Shown in pieces: positions 21,571 through 30,687 of a DNA stretch of 64,000 nucleotides. The stretch is from contig NZ_JBANRJ010000001.1 of NCBI RefSeq assembly GCF_037154075.1, positions 124,001 through 188,000 on the forward strand, read 5' to 3'. The position numbers and the translations under genes are program-made. Under the pieces are notes generated by a model. That model saw only the letters and a list, made by a program, of their open reading frames with translations. It had not been told where the DNA came from and searched no databases. Origin of the DNA: Sphingobium aromaticiconvertens (GTDB lineage Bacteria > Pseudomonadota > Alphaproteobacteria > Sphingomonadales > Sphingomonadaceae). The stretch's first letter is position 1, and each line of letters begins with the position of its first letter.

Positions 21571-21595
21571 AACATCAGCACGCTATGCTGACGTT
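21571..21595. promoter_or_regulatory. Inverted repeat between str operon and GGDEF-EAL gene
   Basis: AACATCAGCA and TGCTGACGTT are 10-bp arms with one mismatch around CGCTA. It lies 12 bases upstream of the GGDEF-EAL gene and could be an operator or an RNA hairpin in its 5' leader. Confidence 0.4.
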
Positions 21596-21607
21596 TTACA
21601 ACAGCAG

Positions 21608-23926
21608 ATGTCCCATGGACGACCATTGAACAGAATCGCTCCCTATTCCGGCGAGTTTCGCGATCCCACGACAGAGGCCGGATTCCAGGCCTCTCGGATG
21701 GACGTCTTGCGACGCCATGTGCGCCTGCTCTTCATCCTGTCCGCTATTCTCAACAGCCTGTTCCTGCTGAGCGACTGGCGCTTTGCCGGAACCCCCCACT
21801 TTGCGGTCGCGGTGTCGGCCAGAATCACCGTTGTCCTTTGGTCGCTCGTCTGCCTTTGGCTTGCGCGCGACCTGCGCCATTTCAGCGCTCTGGTCCGCGT
21901 CGTCGCCGCCTGGCAGGTCGTGACCGCCATCGGCGTAGGCTGCCTGGTCACGTCACGCAGCGACATCGCGATCTTCGTGATGTCGCTGCTGCCCGTCATC
22001 TTCTATCTGGTCGTGCCCAGCAATTTTCGCGGCAATGTCGGCGGTGGCCTTGGATGCAGCCTTGCGTTGCTGGCCGGCTATCTGGCTCCCACCCCTCTTC
22101 CCGCCACCTGGCCGGGCATGGTCATGGCGATGCTGATTCTCCATTGCGCGATGTGGATGGCCCTCGCACGCAACAACCGCCTGCAACGCACGGAATGGCT
22201 GTCGGGTCGCGCCGAATTGCGGGCGCGCAAGAATTTGGCAAACAGTAGCGAAACGCTGGGCCGCATGTTCCTGGCGGTGCCCGTTCCCTTGCTGGTGACA
22301 AGTATCGACGGGCGGATCATCCGTACCAACCATGCGGCCCAGATGATGCTGGGGCCACAGGATGCCATGAATGAGCCGAACGCCTTCCCGAACATATTGG
22401 CCGACAATGTTGATCGCGACTCGCTGAGCGCCCTGATCAATGCGGGCGAAGTGATCGACAATGTCGAATGCCGCATCCGCCGCCGCGACGGCGCCGTCCG
22501 CGATGTGCTGCTGGCCAGCCGCCCCATCGTGATCGACAATGAGGCGTGCGCGATCGCCAGCTTCATCGACATTACCGACCGCAAGGAAGCCGAAGCGCAT
22601 CTGGCCACGCTGGCGATGACCGATTCGCTCACTGGCCTCGCCAATCGTCCGCATTTCATGGCGACAGCCACGCAGGCGGCCAGCGCCACGGTCCAGGCTG
22701 GTTCAGGTGGCGGCCAGTTGGCCATCGTCCTGATCGACGTCGACGAGTTCAAGCGGGTCAACGACACCGCAGGCCATGACGCGGGCGACGCCCTGCTATG
22801 TGCGGTCGCCCGTCGCCTGCAACAATCGGTACGACCGGGCGACCTGGTCGCCCGGATGGGCGGCGACGAATTTGCCGTGTTGCTGCCCCGCCTGCGCGCG
22901 CCCGCAGACCTGGCCGCGATTCTTGCCCGAATGACTACGAATCTTCATGCCCCACTCAATCACCGGGGTCGCGCCATTGACTGCCGCGTCAGCATGGGCG
23001 TCGCGATGTTCCCCGATCATGGGGAAACCGTCGCGGATGCCATCCGCCATGCCGACATTGCGCTTTATGAAGCCAAGAATAATGGCCGTGGCCGCGCCAT
23101 CCTGTTTGAACCAGCGCTGCTGGACGCGTGGCAGGCGGAAGCGCAGATGCTGGAGCGGGCGCGCCATGCCCTGACCCATGAACAACCCTGTCCCTGGTAT
23201 CAGCCCAAGGTGGACCTAGCCACGGGCCAGCCGATCGGGTTCGAAGCGTTGTGGCGCTGCGTGCGCGCCGACGGGTCCGTCATCATGCCGGGGGAGATCG
23301 CCGCAGCCTTCGAGCATCCCGACCTTGGCCAGACGATCACCGCCCGCATGCTGGAAGGGGTGATCGCCGATTGCCAGACGTGGCAGGAGGCAGGCTTCGA
23401 TTTCGGCCATGTCGCCATCAATGTCTCGGGTCTCGATCTGCGCGATGAGAGCTTTCCAGAACGGTTGCTCGATCGCTTGCGCCAGGGTGGCATCGCGCCG
23501 CAACGGATCGAACTGGAAGTCACCGAATCGGTATTTCTGGGCCGCAACGCAGATATTGTCGGAACCATATTGCATCGGCTGAGCGAGGCAGGCCTGTCGA
23601 TCGCCCTCGACGATTTCGGTACGGGCTACGCCTCTCTTTCGCACCTCAAACAGTTCCCGATCGACATCATCAAGATCGACCAGCGCTTCGTGCGCGATCT
23701 GGAAACCAGCCCCGACGATGCGGCGATCGTCCGCACCGTGCTGAACCTGTCCTATAGCCTGGGCATTCGCACCGTTGCGGAAGGCATAGAGAATGCCCGC
23801 CAGGTCGACTATCTACGCGCGGGCGGATGCCAATTCGGGCAGGGCTATCATTTCGGCGCCGCCGTACCGGCTTCGGACATTCTGGCGCGATTCGGCAACA
23901 AAAAGGCGTCGGGCGCTCTAGGCTGA
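21608..23926 (+). CDS. Membrane-bound GGDEF-EAL cyclic-di-GMP protein
   Basis: Bifunctional c-di-GMP enzyme candidate of up to 772 residues. A membrane region with several hydrophobic segments (about 38-195) is followed by a PAS-like domain (about 215-330, ending DITDRKEAEAH), a GGDEF domain and an EAL domain. The cyclase site MGGDEF (417-422) is intact and is preceded by RPGD, a matching inhibitory I-site. The EAL half keeps FEALWR, INVSG, ELEVTES, DDFGTGYASL, IKIDQRF and AEGIEN, so phosphodiesterase activity is also expected. Start choice is uncertain: ATG at 21608 or Met31 at 21698. It is divergent from the str operon. Which activity dominates cannot be told from sequence. Confidence 0.92.
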   Translation: MSHGRPLNRIAPYSGEFRDPTTEAGFQASRMDVLRRHVRLLFILSAILNSLFLLSDWRFAGTPHFAVAVSARITVVLWSLVCLWLARDLRHFSALVRVVAAWQVVTAIGVGCLVTSRSDIAIFVMSLLPVIFYLVVPSNFRGNVGGGLGCSLALLAGYLAPTPLPATWPGMVMAMLILHCAMWMALARNNRLQRTEWLSGRAELRARKNLANSSETLGRMFLAVPVPLLVTSIDGRIIRTNHAAQMMLGPQDAMNEPNAFPNILADNVDRDSLSALINAGEVIDNVECRIRRRDGAVRDVLLASRPIVIDNEACAIASFIDITDRKEAEAHLATLAMTDSLTGLANRPHFMATATQAASATVQAGSGGGQLAIVLIDVDEFKRVNDTAGHDAGDALLCAVARRLQQSVRPGDLVARMGGDEFAVLLPRLRAPADLAAILARMTTNLHAPLNHRGRAIDCRVSMGVAMFPDHGETVADAIRHADIALYEAKNNGRGRAILFEPALLDAWQAEAQMLERARHALTHEQPCPWYQPKVDLATGQPIGFEALWRCVRADGSVIMPGEIAAAFEHPDLGQTITARMLEGVIADCQTWQEAGFDFGHVAINVSGLDLRDESFPERLLDRLRQGGIAPQRIELEVTESVFLGRNADIVGTILHRLSEAGLSIALDDFGTGYASLSHLKQFPIDIIKIDQRFVRDLETSPDDAAIVRTVLNLSYSLGIRTVAEGIENARQVDYLRAGGCQFGQGYHFGAAVPASDILARFGNKKASGALG

Positions 23927-24113
23927 CATCTGTGCTGACAGGCAGCAAACAGCCTTTCAAAAATGATCCGAAGCAGGGAACTTTCCGCTCCTGATGTCGT
24001 TCTGCCGCGTTGCAGCATCGATTCGTCACGAGTCCACCCTCCCGGATTCGCGCGTTTGCCAGCCTTTTGCTACCGGATCGACTCGCAAATAAACAAAATG
24101 AAAAGATCCCGGG

Positions 24114-25307
24114 TTGCCCCATTCTACCAAGACGGTGGCTGCTGGCCTTCGTGCCAGACTAGTCGCCCTGTTCCCTGCACGTGAGATTCTCCTGCATTCG
24201 GGCGATAAAGTCCGCTTTGTCTGCCTCACGCCTCGCGTCCAGATGCTCGTTATGGGCGGAGTGTCCGCCGCGCTGCTGGGCTGCGGCGCCCTGGCCCTGT
24301 CGGTCGCCAGCCAAAGCGCGGCCATCGCGCGCGAACGCGCGCAGCTTGTTCAGCAGGGTAAGGCGGTCGCCAGCAGCGCAGACAAGGTCGAATCATACAA
24401 GAACTCGGTCCAGACACTGGCGCGCGATCTGGAAGCGCGGCAGGATTTCATGGATGATCTCTACCGCACCCATTTCGGGGCCGAGGGTGAAGCCGATGCA
24501 TCTGCCCTCATCGGCAAGGACGACGTCAAAGGGAAAGACGCGGGCAAAGCCGATGCGCTCGCCCGCAAGATCAGCGCCGCACCCGACAGCGGCCCACTGC
24601 TGAAAATAGAACAACGCCAGCGCCGCTTTGCCGCGCTTTTGACCGATGCCGTCGAGCGCCGCACGATCAAGGCTGCCGCTGCGATCCGCAGCTTCGGCCT
24701 CAACCCCGACATGATGGCGCGCAGCGCGTCTCGCGCACAGGGCGGCCCCTTCGTGCCGTGGCGCGGCGATGACGATGCCCTGTCGAGCGAACTCAAATCG
24801 CTCGCCAGTGCGCTCACCCGCATGGAAATGCTCGAGCGCGGATTGGTTGCCATCCCTTCGGGCAAACCGACCAGTGCGCCGATGCTTTCCAGTTCCTACG
24901 GCTATCGCCGCGATCCGTTCAATGGCCATGCCGCCTTCCACGCAGGCCTCGACTTTCCCGGCCACACGGGTCAGCCGATTCTGGCGGCAGCGCGCGGCAA
25001 GGTCAGCTTCGTCGGTCAGCGGCAGGGCTATGGCAATGTAGTGGAGGTCGATCATGGCAATGGCCTGATGACCCGTTACGCCCATCTCTCCGGCTTTGGC
25101 AGTCGCGTCGGCCAGAGCGTCGCGCGGGGCGACGCCATCGCCCGCATGGGATCGACCGGCCGTTCAACCGGCCCCCATTTGCATTTCGAGGTCCGGTTGA
25201 ATGGCGACCCCATCAACCCCCGTCAGTTCCTTGAAGCGCGACAGGATGTCCTCCAGACCCAGCAGGTCGCCAAGAACCGCTTCGCCGATATCGGCAAACG
25301 GGGTTAA
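24114..25307 (+). CDS. M23-family metallopeptidase, inner-membrane anchored
   Basis: Peptidoglycan endopeptidase of the LytM/M23 type. One membrane helix (about 44-65, MLVMGGVSAALLGCGALALS) precedes a helical, probably coiled-coil stretch (about 70-185) and a C-terminal LytM domain. The zinc and catalytic residues are present: HAGLDFPG (His about 277, Asp about 281) and HLHFEV (about 354-359). The overall layout is like the DipM/EnvC/NlpD group that acts in cell separation. The start is uncertain: this frame opens with TTG at 24114, and a GTG at 24135 is also possible. It is tail-to-tail with yifB and overlaps it by 4 bases. Confidence 0.85.
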   Translation: MPHSTKTVAAGLRARLVALFPAREILLHSGDKVRFVCLTPRVQMLVMGGVSAALLGCGALALSVASQSAAIARERAQLVQQGKAVASSADKVESYKNSVQTLARDLEARQDFMDDLYRTHFGAEGEADASALIGKDDVKGKDAGKADALARKISAAPDSGPLLKIEQRQRRFAALLTDAVERRTIKAAAAIRSFGLNPDMMARSASRAQGGPFVPWRGDDDALSSELKSLASALTRMEMLERGLVAIPSGKPTSAPMLSSSYGYRRDPFNGHAAFHAGLDFPGHTGQPILAAARGKVSFVGQRQGYGNVVEVDHGNGLMTRYAHLSGFGSRVGQSVARGDAIARMGSTGRSTGPHLHFEVRLNGDPINPRQFLEARQDVLQTQQVAKNRFADIGKRG

Positions 25308-26812
25308 TTCACCGGCGCCCTGCGACGATAGCTGAGCGCCTCGGCAATATGGATGCGTCCAATCTGGCTCGCTCCCTCCAGATCGGCAATCGTCCGGGCG
25401 ACCCGCAATATACGCGTATAGCCCCGCGCAGACAGTTTCATCGCGGCAGCGGCCTGCGCCAGCAAGGCACGGCCCGGCTCATCGGGCGTTGCCACCTCTT
25501 CCAACTTCTCGCCATCCACCTCGGCATTGGTGCGCATCTTCGTCCCCGTATAACGCGCCGTCTGGACCGCACGCGCCGCCGCGACTCGCACAGCGACCTC
25601 GGCGGATCCCTCGCTGGGTGACGGCAATATGAGGTCGGCGGCGGTCACCGCATTCACCTCCACATGCAGGTCGATGCGATCGAGCAGCGGCCCCGACAGC
25701 TTCGCCTGATAGTCGGCGGCGCAACGCGGCGCCCGTGAACAGGCCAGCGCCGGATCGCCCAGATGCCCGCAACGACAGGGGTTCATCGCCGCCACCAACT
25801 GCACCCGCGCGGGAAAGGTCACATGCGCGTTAGCGCGAGCGACCGATACCTCGCCCGTCTCCAGCGGCTGGCGGAGCGAATCGAGCACCGCGCGCTGGAA
25901 CTCGGGCAATTCGTCCAGGAACAGTACTCCCAGATGCGCCATGCTCACCTCGCCGGGCCGGGCACGTATGCCGCCACCGACCAGCGCCGCCATCGACGCA
26001 CTATGATGGGGATCACGGAAGGGCCGCGCGCGGCTGATCCGGCCGCCCTCCAATGTGCCTGCGACGCTGGCGACCATCGAGGTTTCAAGCGCTTCGCCGG
26101 GCGTCAGGTCCGGCAGGATACCGGGCAGGCAGCTCGCCATCAGCGACTTGCCCGCACCCGGCGGTCCGACCATCAACAGATTATGCGCGCCCGCCGCCGC
26201 TATTTCCAGCGCGCGCTTGGCCGTCTCCTGCCCCTTGACCTGTTTAAGATCCACGGCGCGGACCGGTGGATCAATAGCGCCGGGCTGGGGCGGACTGAGC
26301 GCTACAGTCCCCTTGAAATGATTGAGCAGGCCCAGCAGATCGGGCGCGGCGATCACTTCCAGTTCACCCGCCCAAGCCGCCTCCGCCCCCTGTGACACGG
26401 GGCAAACCAGTCCAAGATCGCGCGACCCGGCATGTAATGCAGCCAGCAGCACGCCCGGCGTCGGCGCGACCCGGCCATCCAGGCTCAGTTCACCCACCAC
26501 GACATAACCGGCCAGCGTTTCCGCATCGATCACCCCCATCGCCCCCAGCAACGCCAGCGCGATCGGCAGATCGAAATGCGATCCTTCCTTCGGCAGGGCG
26601 GCGGGGGAGAGGTTAACGGTAATGCGCTTGGGCGGCAGCGACAGGCCAATGGCCGCGATCGCATTGCGAACCCGCTCACGACTCTCGGCCACCGCCTTGT
26701 CCGGCAGGCCTACGACAATGAAATTGGGAAGACCGGGGACAAGCTGGCACTGTACTTCGACGCCACGCGCCTCCAGCCCAAGATAGGCGACCGTCGCGAC
26801 CGTCGAAACCAA
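25304..26812 (-). CDS. YifB/ComM-family Mg-chelatase-like AAA+ ATPase
   Basis: 502-residue AAA+ protein. The N-terminal ChlI-like domain (about 1-165; ALLGAMGVIDAETLAGYVVVGELSLDGRV) is followed by an ATPase domain with Walker A MVGPPGAGKSLM and Walker B VLFLDELPEF, and a C-terminal Mg-chelatase domain with CRCGHLGD. Homologue ComM is a branch-migration helicase used in natural transformation of Vibrio and Haemophilus. That function is likely but not proven here. The stop overlaps the end of the M23 gene. Confidence 0.92.
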   Translation of the reverse strand: MVSTVATVAYLGLEARGVEVQCQLVPGLPNFIVVGLPDKAVAESRERVRNAIAAIGLSLPPKRITVNLSPAALPKEGSHFDLPIALALLGAMGVIDAETLAGYVVVGELSLDGRVAPTPGVLLAALHAGSRDLGLVCPVSQGAEAAWAGELEVIAAPDLLGLLNHFKGTVALSPPQPGAIDPPVRAVDLKQVKGQETAKRALEIAAAGAHNLLMVGPPGAGKSLMASCLPGILPDLTPGEALETSMVASVAGTLEGGRISRARPFRDPHHSASMAALVGGGIRARPGEVSMAHLGVLFLDELPEFQRAVLDSLRQPLETGEVSVARANAHVTFPARVQLVAAMNPCRCGHLGDPALACSRAPRCAADYQAKLSGPLLDRIDLHVEVNAVTAADLILPSPSEGSAEVAVRVAAARAVQTARYTGTKMRTNAEVDGEKLEEVATPDEPGRALLAQAAAAMKLSARGYTRILRVARTIADLEGASQIGRIHIAEALSYRRRAPVN

Positions 26813-26857
26813 GCGTATCCCCTTTTCCCCTTACCGGGGATCAGCTTTGACGGGGCT

Positions 26858-27577
26858 TTACCGGGAAGTCGAGCGCTCTTCCTCTATTTCGCCGTCGAGA
26901 TCGACCGGAGCGTCCACTCGCCCCTTAAACCCCTGCGCCACCACATACCATTCGACGCTGCCCTTGCGACTCGCGGGCGGCTTGGCATGTTTGACGGTCG
27001 TGAAATGCTTCTTCAGCACCGCCAGCAATTCACCGTCGGTGCCGCCCGCAAACACCTTGGCGACGAAACTACCGCCCTTTTGCAGATTTTCGACTGCAAA
27101 CCACACGGCGGCTTCCACCAGCCCCATCGTCCGCAGATGATCGGTCTGGGCATGGCCGACCGTATTGGCCGCCATGTCCGAGATGATGAGGTCCGGGTCC
27201 GCGCCGCCCAGCGCTTCACGCAACAGTTCGGGCGCCTTGTCATCCATGAAATCCATCTCGAACAGGGTCACGTCCGGAATGGGGTCCGTCGGCAGCAGGT
27301 CGATGCCGACCACCTTCGCCTTGGGGCACAGCTTTTTCACCACCTGCGCCCAGCCACCCGGCGCGACGCCCAGGTCGACCACGTAGCGCGAACCCTTCAC
27401 GAAATGGAATTTTTCATCCAGTTCGATCAGCTTGAAAGCAGCGCGGCTACGCCATCCTTCCGCCTTCGCCTTGCGGACATAAGGGTCGTTCAACTGCCGT
27501 TCCAGCCATCGCGTGGACTGGGCCGTGCGGCCCTTGGCTGTCTTGACGCGGACTCTGCCCGCTCCCATCCCTCTCAC
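26858..27577 (-). CDS. rlmE: 23S rRNA (uridine-2552 2'-O) methyltransferase RlmE/FtsJ
   Basis: Methylates 23S rRNA with S-adenosylmethionine late in 50S assembly. 239 residues; VVDLGVAPGGWAQV is the SAM-binding motif and the catalytic K-D-K-E positions are represented by Lys near SRAAFKLIELDEKF, DMAANTVGH, FVAKVF and KPPASRKGSVEWY. Longer than E. coli RlmE (209) because of short extra ends. Its ATG overlaps the stop of the upstream phosphatase by 4 bases, so the two are coupled. Confidence 0.93.
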   Translation of the reverse strand: MRGMGAGRVRVKTAKGRTAQSTRWLERQLNDPYVRKAKAEGWRSRAAFKLIELDEKFHFVKGSRYVVDLGVAPGGWAQVVKKLCPKAKVVGIDLLPTDPIPDVTLFEMDFMDDKAPELLREALGGADPDLIISDMAANTVGHAQTDHLRTMGLVEAAVWFAVENLQKGGSFVAKVFAGGTDGELLAVLKKHFTTVKHAKPPASRKGSVEWYVVAQGFKGRVDAPVDLDGEIEEERSTSR

Positions 27578-28704
27578 ATCTTTACTCCATCGCGATCCAT
27601 CAGGCCGCGTAAAATTCCCTCGCGGATGCCCCGGTCGGCTACGCCCAGTCGCTCTGCTGGCCAGATGTCGAGAATTGCTTCGAGAATCGCACAGCCGGCT
27701 ACCACCAGATCGGCCCGCTCCGTCCCGATACAGGGCAGCTTCTGGCGCAGGTTAAGAGGCATTGTAGAGAGGCGTTCCGAAATCGCCCGCATCGAACTGG
27801 ACGGCACGATCAGCCCGTCAATCGCCTGACGATCATAGCGTGGCAGGTCAAGATGTACGCTGGCCAGCGTCGTCACCGTGCCTGACGTCCCAAGCAAGCG
27901 GATGTCGCTGACGCCCCGTGGCAGCCGCGTGGCCAGGGGCGAGAAGGCATCTGCGACGCGGGCGCGCATCCGCGCATAAGCTGCGGCGCGCTCCGTTGGG
28001 TCGCCATGATCGAACAATTCGCTTTCGGTCAGGGAAACGACTCCCCAGGGCGCGCTCACCCAATCGACGATGCGTGGCGCGCCCGTACCCGTCGAATCGA
28101 CCAGCACCAGCTCGGTCGAGCCGCCGCCAATGTCGAAGATGAGTGCAGGCCCCTCCCCCGGCTCCAGCAGCGCATGGCATCCCATGACAGCCAGCCGCGC
28201 CTCTTCCTGTGCGCTGATGATATCGAGGGCGATGCCGGTTTCACGGTAAACCCGGTCGATGAACGCCGTACCGTTGGACGCGCGGCGGCACGCCTCTGTC
28301 GCGACCGACCGGGCGAGCGTCACATGACGTCGGCGCAATTTGTCGGCGCAGATGGCGAGCGCAGCAATCGCCCGGTCGATCGCGGCATCACTGATACAGC
28401 CGGTCGCCGCCAACCCTTCGCCCAAGCGCACGATGCGCGAAAAGGCATCGACCACGATGAAGCCGTCAGCGGAAGGCTTGGCGATCAACAGACGGCAATT
28501 GTTGGTGCCCAGATCGATCGCGGCATAGGCGCGACGACCGCGTCCATGAAAGGGAATGGCCCCACGCGGCATGGCCGGGGGCGGGACGACCGCAGTCTGG
28601 CTTCCTTCGCCCCGTCCGTTACGGCCCTGTCGGCCGGATGGACCACTTGAGGGGTCGGAATTCTGCGGCGATGGGCGGCTTTGCAGCGCCATGCCGTTTC
28701 TCAC
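27574..28704 (-). CDS. Ppx/GppA-family exopolyphosphatase
   Basis: Hydrolyses polyphosphate or pppGpp. 376 residues; the ASKHA ATPase fold motifs are visible: AAIDLGTNNCRLLIA (about 60-74), DIISAQEEARLA, and the phosphate-binding IFDIGGGSTELVLV. The first 55 residues are a low-complexity, Ser/Gly/Arg-rich extension of unknown role. Start at 28704 or four codons later. It is the upstream partner of rlmE. Whether the substrate is polyP or pppGpp cannot be decided from motifs. Confidence 0.9.
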   Translation of the reverse strand: MRNGMALQSRPSPQNSDPSSGPSGRQGRNGRGEGSQTAVVPPPAMPRGAIPFHGRGRRAYAAIDLGTNNCRLLIAKPSADGFIVVDAFSRIVRLGEGLAATGCISDAAIDRAIAALAICADKLRRRHVTLARSVATEACRRASNGTAFIDRVYRETGIALDIISAQEEARLAVMGCHALLEPGEGPALIFDIGGGSTELVLVDSTGTGAPRIVDWVSAPWGVVSLTESELFDHGDPTERAAAYARMRARVADAFSPLATRLPRGVSDIRLLGTSGTVTTLASVHLDLPRYDRQAIDGLIVPSSSMRAISERLSTMPLNLRQKLPCIGTERADLVVAGCAILEAILDIWPAERLGVADRGIREGILRGLMDRDGVKM

Positions 28705-28796
28705 TTCTTGTTATCGCCGACCCCGAAAGACGCCGGAACTTGGGTGTGAGAGTAAGCAGGTGCGGGAGAAAGCGCAAGGGCAGCGCCGGACGGGCC

Positions 28797-29207
28797 TCAA
28801 CTGACCTGTTGCGCACCCAGAAAGCGATCGACCAGATCGCGGGCAAGGCGGGCGGGGCGCATGGTCACGGCGTCAAGGCAACACCAACTGGACTTCACCT
28901 CGGCCAACACGTCCTCACCCCGCTTGATGATCGTCTCGTAGAAGGCGCGCGCGCCCTGGACCTTTTCCAGCAGCACGGTTGCGACCACGTCATCGCCCAG
29001 AAAGCCGGGCTTGCGATAGGTGATCTCATGCTTGAGCGCGACCCAGAGGTGCCCCGCCACCGCCTCTGCCGGAGCGAGCGAACGCCAATGGTCGATCACT
29101 GCCGCCTGCACCCATTTGAGATAGCTGGCATTATTGACGTGCCCCATGAAGTCGATGTCTGCGGGGTCGACGCCAATAGCGTAAAGATGGGGGGTGGGAT
29201 TACTCAC
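28797..29207 (-). CDS. Acyl-CoA thioesterase (hot-dog fold, 4HBT type)
   Basis: Small cytoplasmic thioesterase. DPADIDFMGHVNNASYLKW near the N-terminus holds the catalytic Asp of the YbgC/FadM-type 4HBT group, followed by KHEITYRKPGFLGDDVV. The frame is open upstream, but only TTG (29267) or GTG (29207) starts exist; GTG gives 136 residues and matches family length, although its ribosome-binding site is weak. The natural acyl-CoA is unknown. Confidence 0.78.
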   Translation of the reverse strand: MSNPTPHLYAIGVDPADIDFMGHVNNASYLKWVQAAVIDHWRSLAPAEAVAGHLWVALKHEITYRKPGFLGDDVVATVLLEKVQGARAFYETIIKRGEDVLAEVKSSWCCLDAVTMRPARLARDLVDRFLGAQQVS

Positions 29208-29290
29208 ACCCTTGTCAATAGCAGACCCACGCCATTTCCGCCACGGGAATCGTGATGCGCCGCACAATAAACGCGATTGGCCGGCGCGCG

Positions 29291-29689
29291 CTAAAGCGGC
29301 AACAAAGCCGCTACAACCCAGCGTTCCTCGGCACGCAGAACACCCCAGGCGCGAGCGGCGGCACGGCTGTCCATGGCCTCGACACCGATGTCCAACGCTT
29401 CGAGGGCACGGACAAAGGCGCGCGGCGGCTGTAGCAACCCGGCGCCAGTGCCCAGCAACAGGAACTCGGGCTTCGGCTCCAGATCGAACAGGTCGCCCAG
29501 CGCTGCAACGTCCAGAGTCGCGACGCTGGCGGGAGCGTCCCAGGCCAGCGCTCGAACCGGCGAAAGAAGCAAGCCACCGGGAAACACATCGTCGCGCACC
29601 CGGAAGCCACGCCCGGAAAAGCCAGTGACGATCGGTCCCTGCCCCGAATCATCGCGGCGCAGTTCTATACCGGTCCGCTTGTCGCTCAG
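29291..29689 (-). CDS. Mth938-like domain protein
   Basis: Small protein of the Mth938/NDUFAF3-like family, often next to secDF-yajC in alphaproteobacteria; biochemical role unknown. The fold is recognisable by DDSGQGPIVTGFSGRGFRV, then FPGGLLLSP and FLLLGTG. A GTG at 29599 would remove the conserved first strand, which the sequence clearly encodes upstream. The only start that keeps it is a CTG at 29689, overlapping the secF stop, with GGAG 7 bases before. The true start is therefore uncertain, possibly non-canonical; the C-terminus (AEERWVVAALLPL) is sure. Confidence 0.72.
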   Translation of the reverse strand: MSDKRTGIELRRDDSGQGPIVTGFSGRGFRVRDDVFPGGLLLSPVRALAWDAPASVATLDVAALGDLFDLEPKPEFLLLGTGAGLLQPPRAFVRALEALDIGVEAMDSRAAARAWGVLRAEERWVVAALLPL

Positions 29690-30666
29690 GGCTGCGCTCC
29701 GTCCGTTGGCCCCATGCGCTCGGCCTGGGCGGCGATGCCCCGGCTGCTCTTCTTGTCGCTCAGGTGCGGCTTCAGACCCAGGCTGATCAACAGCGAAGAC
29801 GAGACATAGACCGACGAATAGGTGCCGACGATGATCCCCAGCATCATCGCAGCAGTAAAGCCGCGCAGCACATGGCCGCCGAACAGCAGCAGCGCGCCCA
29901 GCGCCAGCATGATTGTGACCGAGGTCATAACCGTGCGGGGCAGGGTTTCGTTGACCGAAAGGTCGACCAGCGCCTTCATGTCCATCTTGCGATATTTCCG
30001 CATATTTTCACGGATGCGGTCGTCGATCACCATCTTGTCGTTGATCGAATAGCCCACGATCGTCAGCACGGCGGCGATGATGTTGAGGTCGAACTCCATC
30101 TGGGTCACGGCAAAGAAACCCAACGTCATCAGCACGTCGTGCATGATCGCGACGAAGGTGGAGACGCCGAACTGCCATTCGTAGCGGAACCAGGAGAAGA
30201 CGGCGATACCGATGACGGCAAGCATTACGGCCAGCACGCCATTCTGGATCAACTCGCCCGACACCTTGCCCGACACCGTGTCGTAACGGGAGAAGGTGAC
30301 GCCCGGAAACTGCGCAGTCATGGCGCGGCGCGTCTTTTCGACCACCGCATTGGCTGCACCGGCGCCGCCCTGCTCGGGCAGGGGCAGACGAATCTGCACC
30401 GTCTTGGGATCGCCAAATTGCTGGAGCGAGCTTTCGCCCACACCCAGCGACCCGATAGTCGCGCGAACCTTGTCGGTCTCGACGGCTTGCTGGAACTTCG
30501 CCTCGATCATCAGGCCGCCGACGAAATCGACGCCCAGATTCAGGCCACGATGGGCCGTAGCGCCCACCGCCAGCACCGTAAGCAATGCAGTCAGGGCAAA
30601 GGCCCATTTCCGCATGGCGACGAAGCCGATGTTCGTATTGTCTGGGACGAGCTTCAGAAGTTTCAT
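29686..30666 (-). CDS. secF: Protein translocase subunit SecF
   Basis: With SecD, uses the proton motive force to finish protein export. 326 residues, six membrane segments; the N-terminal helix (FALTALLTVLAVGATAHRGLNLGVDFVGG) and the conserved core SINDKMVIDDRIREN are present. It follows secD by 21 bases and its stop overlaps the next gene. Confidence 0.96.
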   Translation of the reverse strand: MKLLKLVPDNTNIGFVAMRKWAFALTALLTVLAVGATAHRGLNLGVDFVGGLMIEAKFQQAVETDKVRATIGSLGVGESSLQQFGDPKTVQIRLPLPEQGGAGAANAVVEKTRRAMTAQFPGVTFSRYDTVSGKVSGELIQNGVLAVMLAVIGIAVFSWFRYEWQFGVSTFVAIMHDVLMTLGFFAVTQMEFDLNIIAAVLTIVGYSINDKMVIDDRIRENMRKYRKMDMKALVDLSVNETLPRTVMTSVTIMLALGALLLFGGHVLRGFTAAMMLGIIVGTYSSVYVSSSLLISLGLKPHLSDKKSSRGIAAQAERMGPTDGAQP

Positions 30667-30687
30667 GGGTTTTTCCTCCCGCCCCTC

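Noticed and set aside
23927..24113. Intrinsic terminator or small RNA after the GGDEF-EAL gene
   Set aside because: Some short self-complementary words exist but no stable stem with a T-run.
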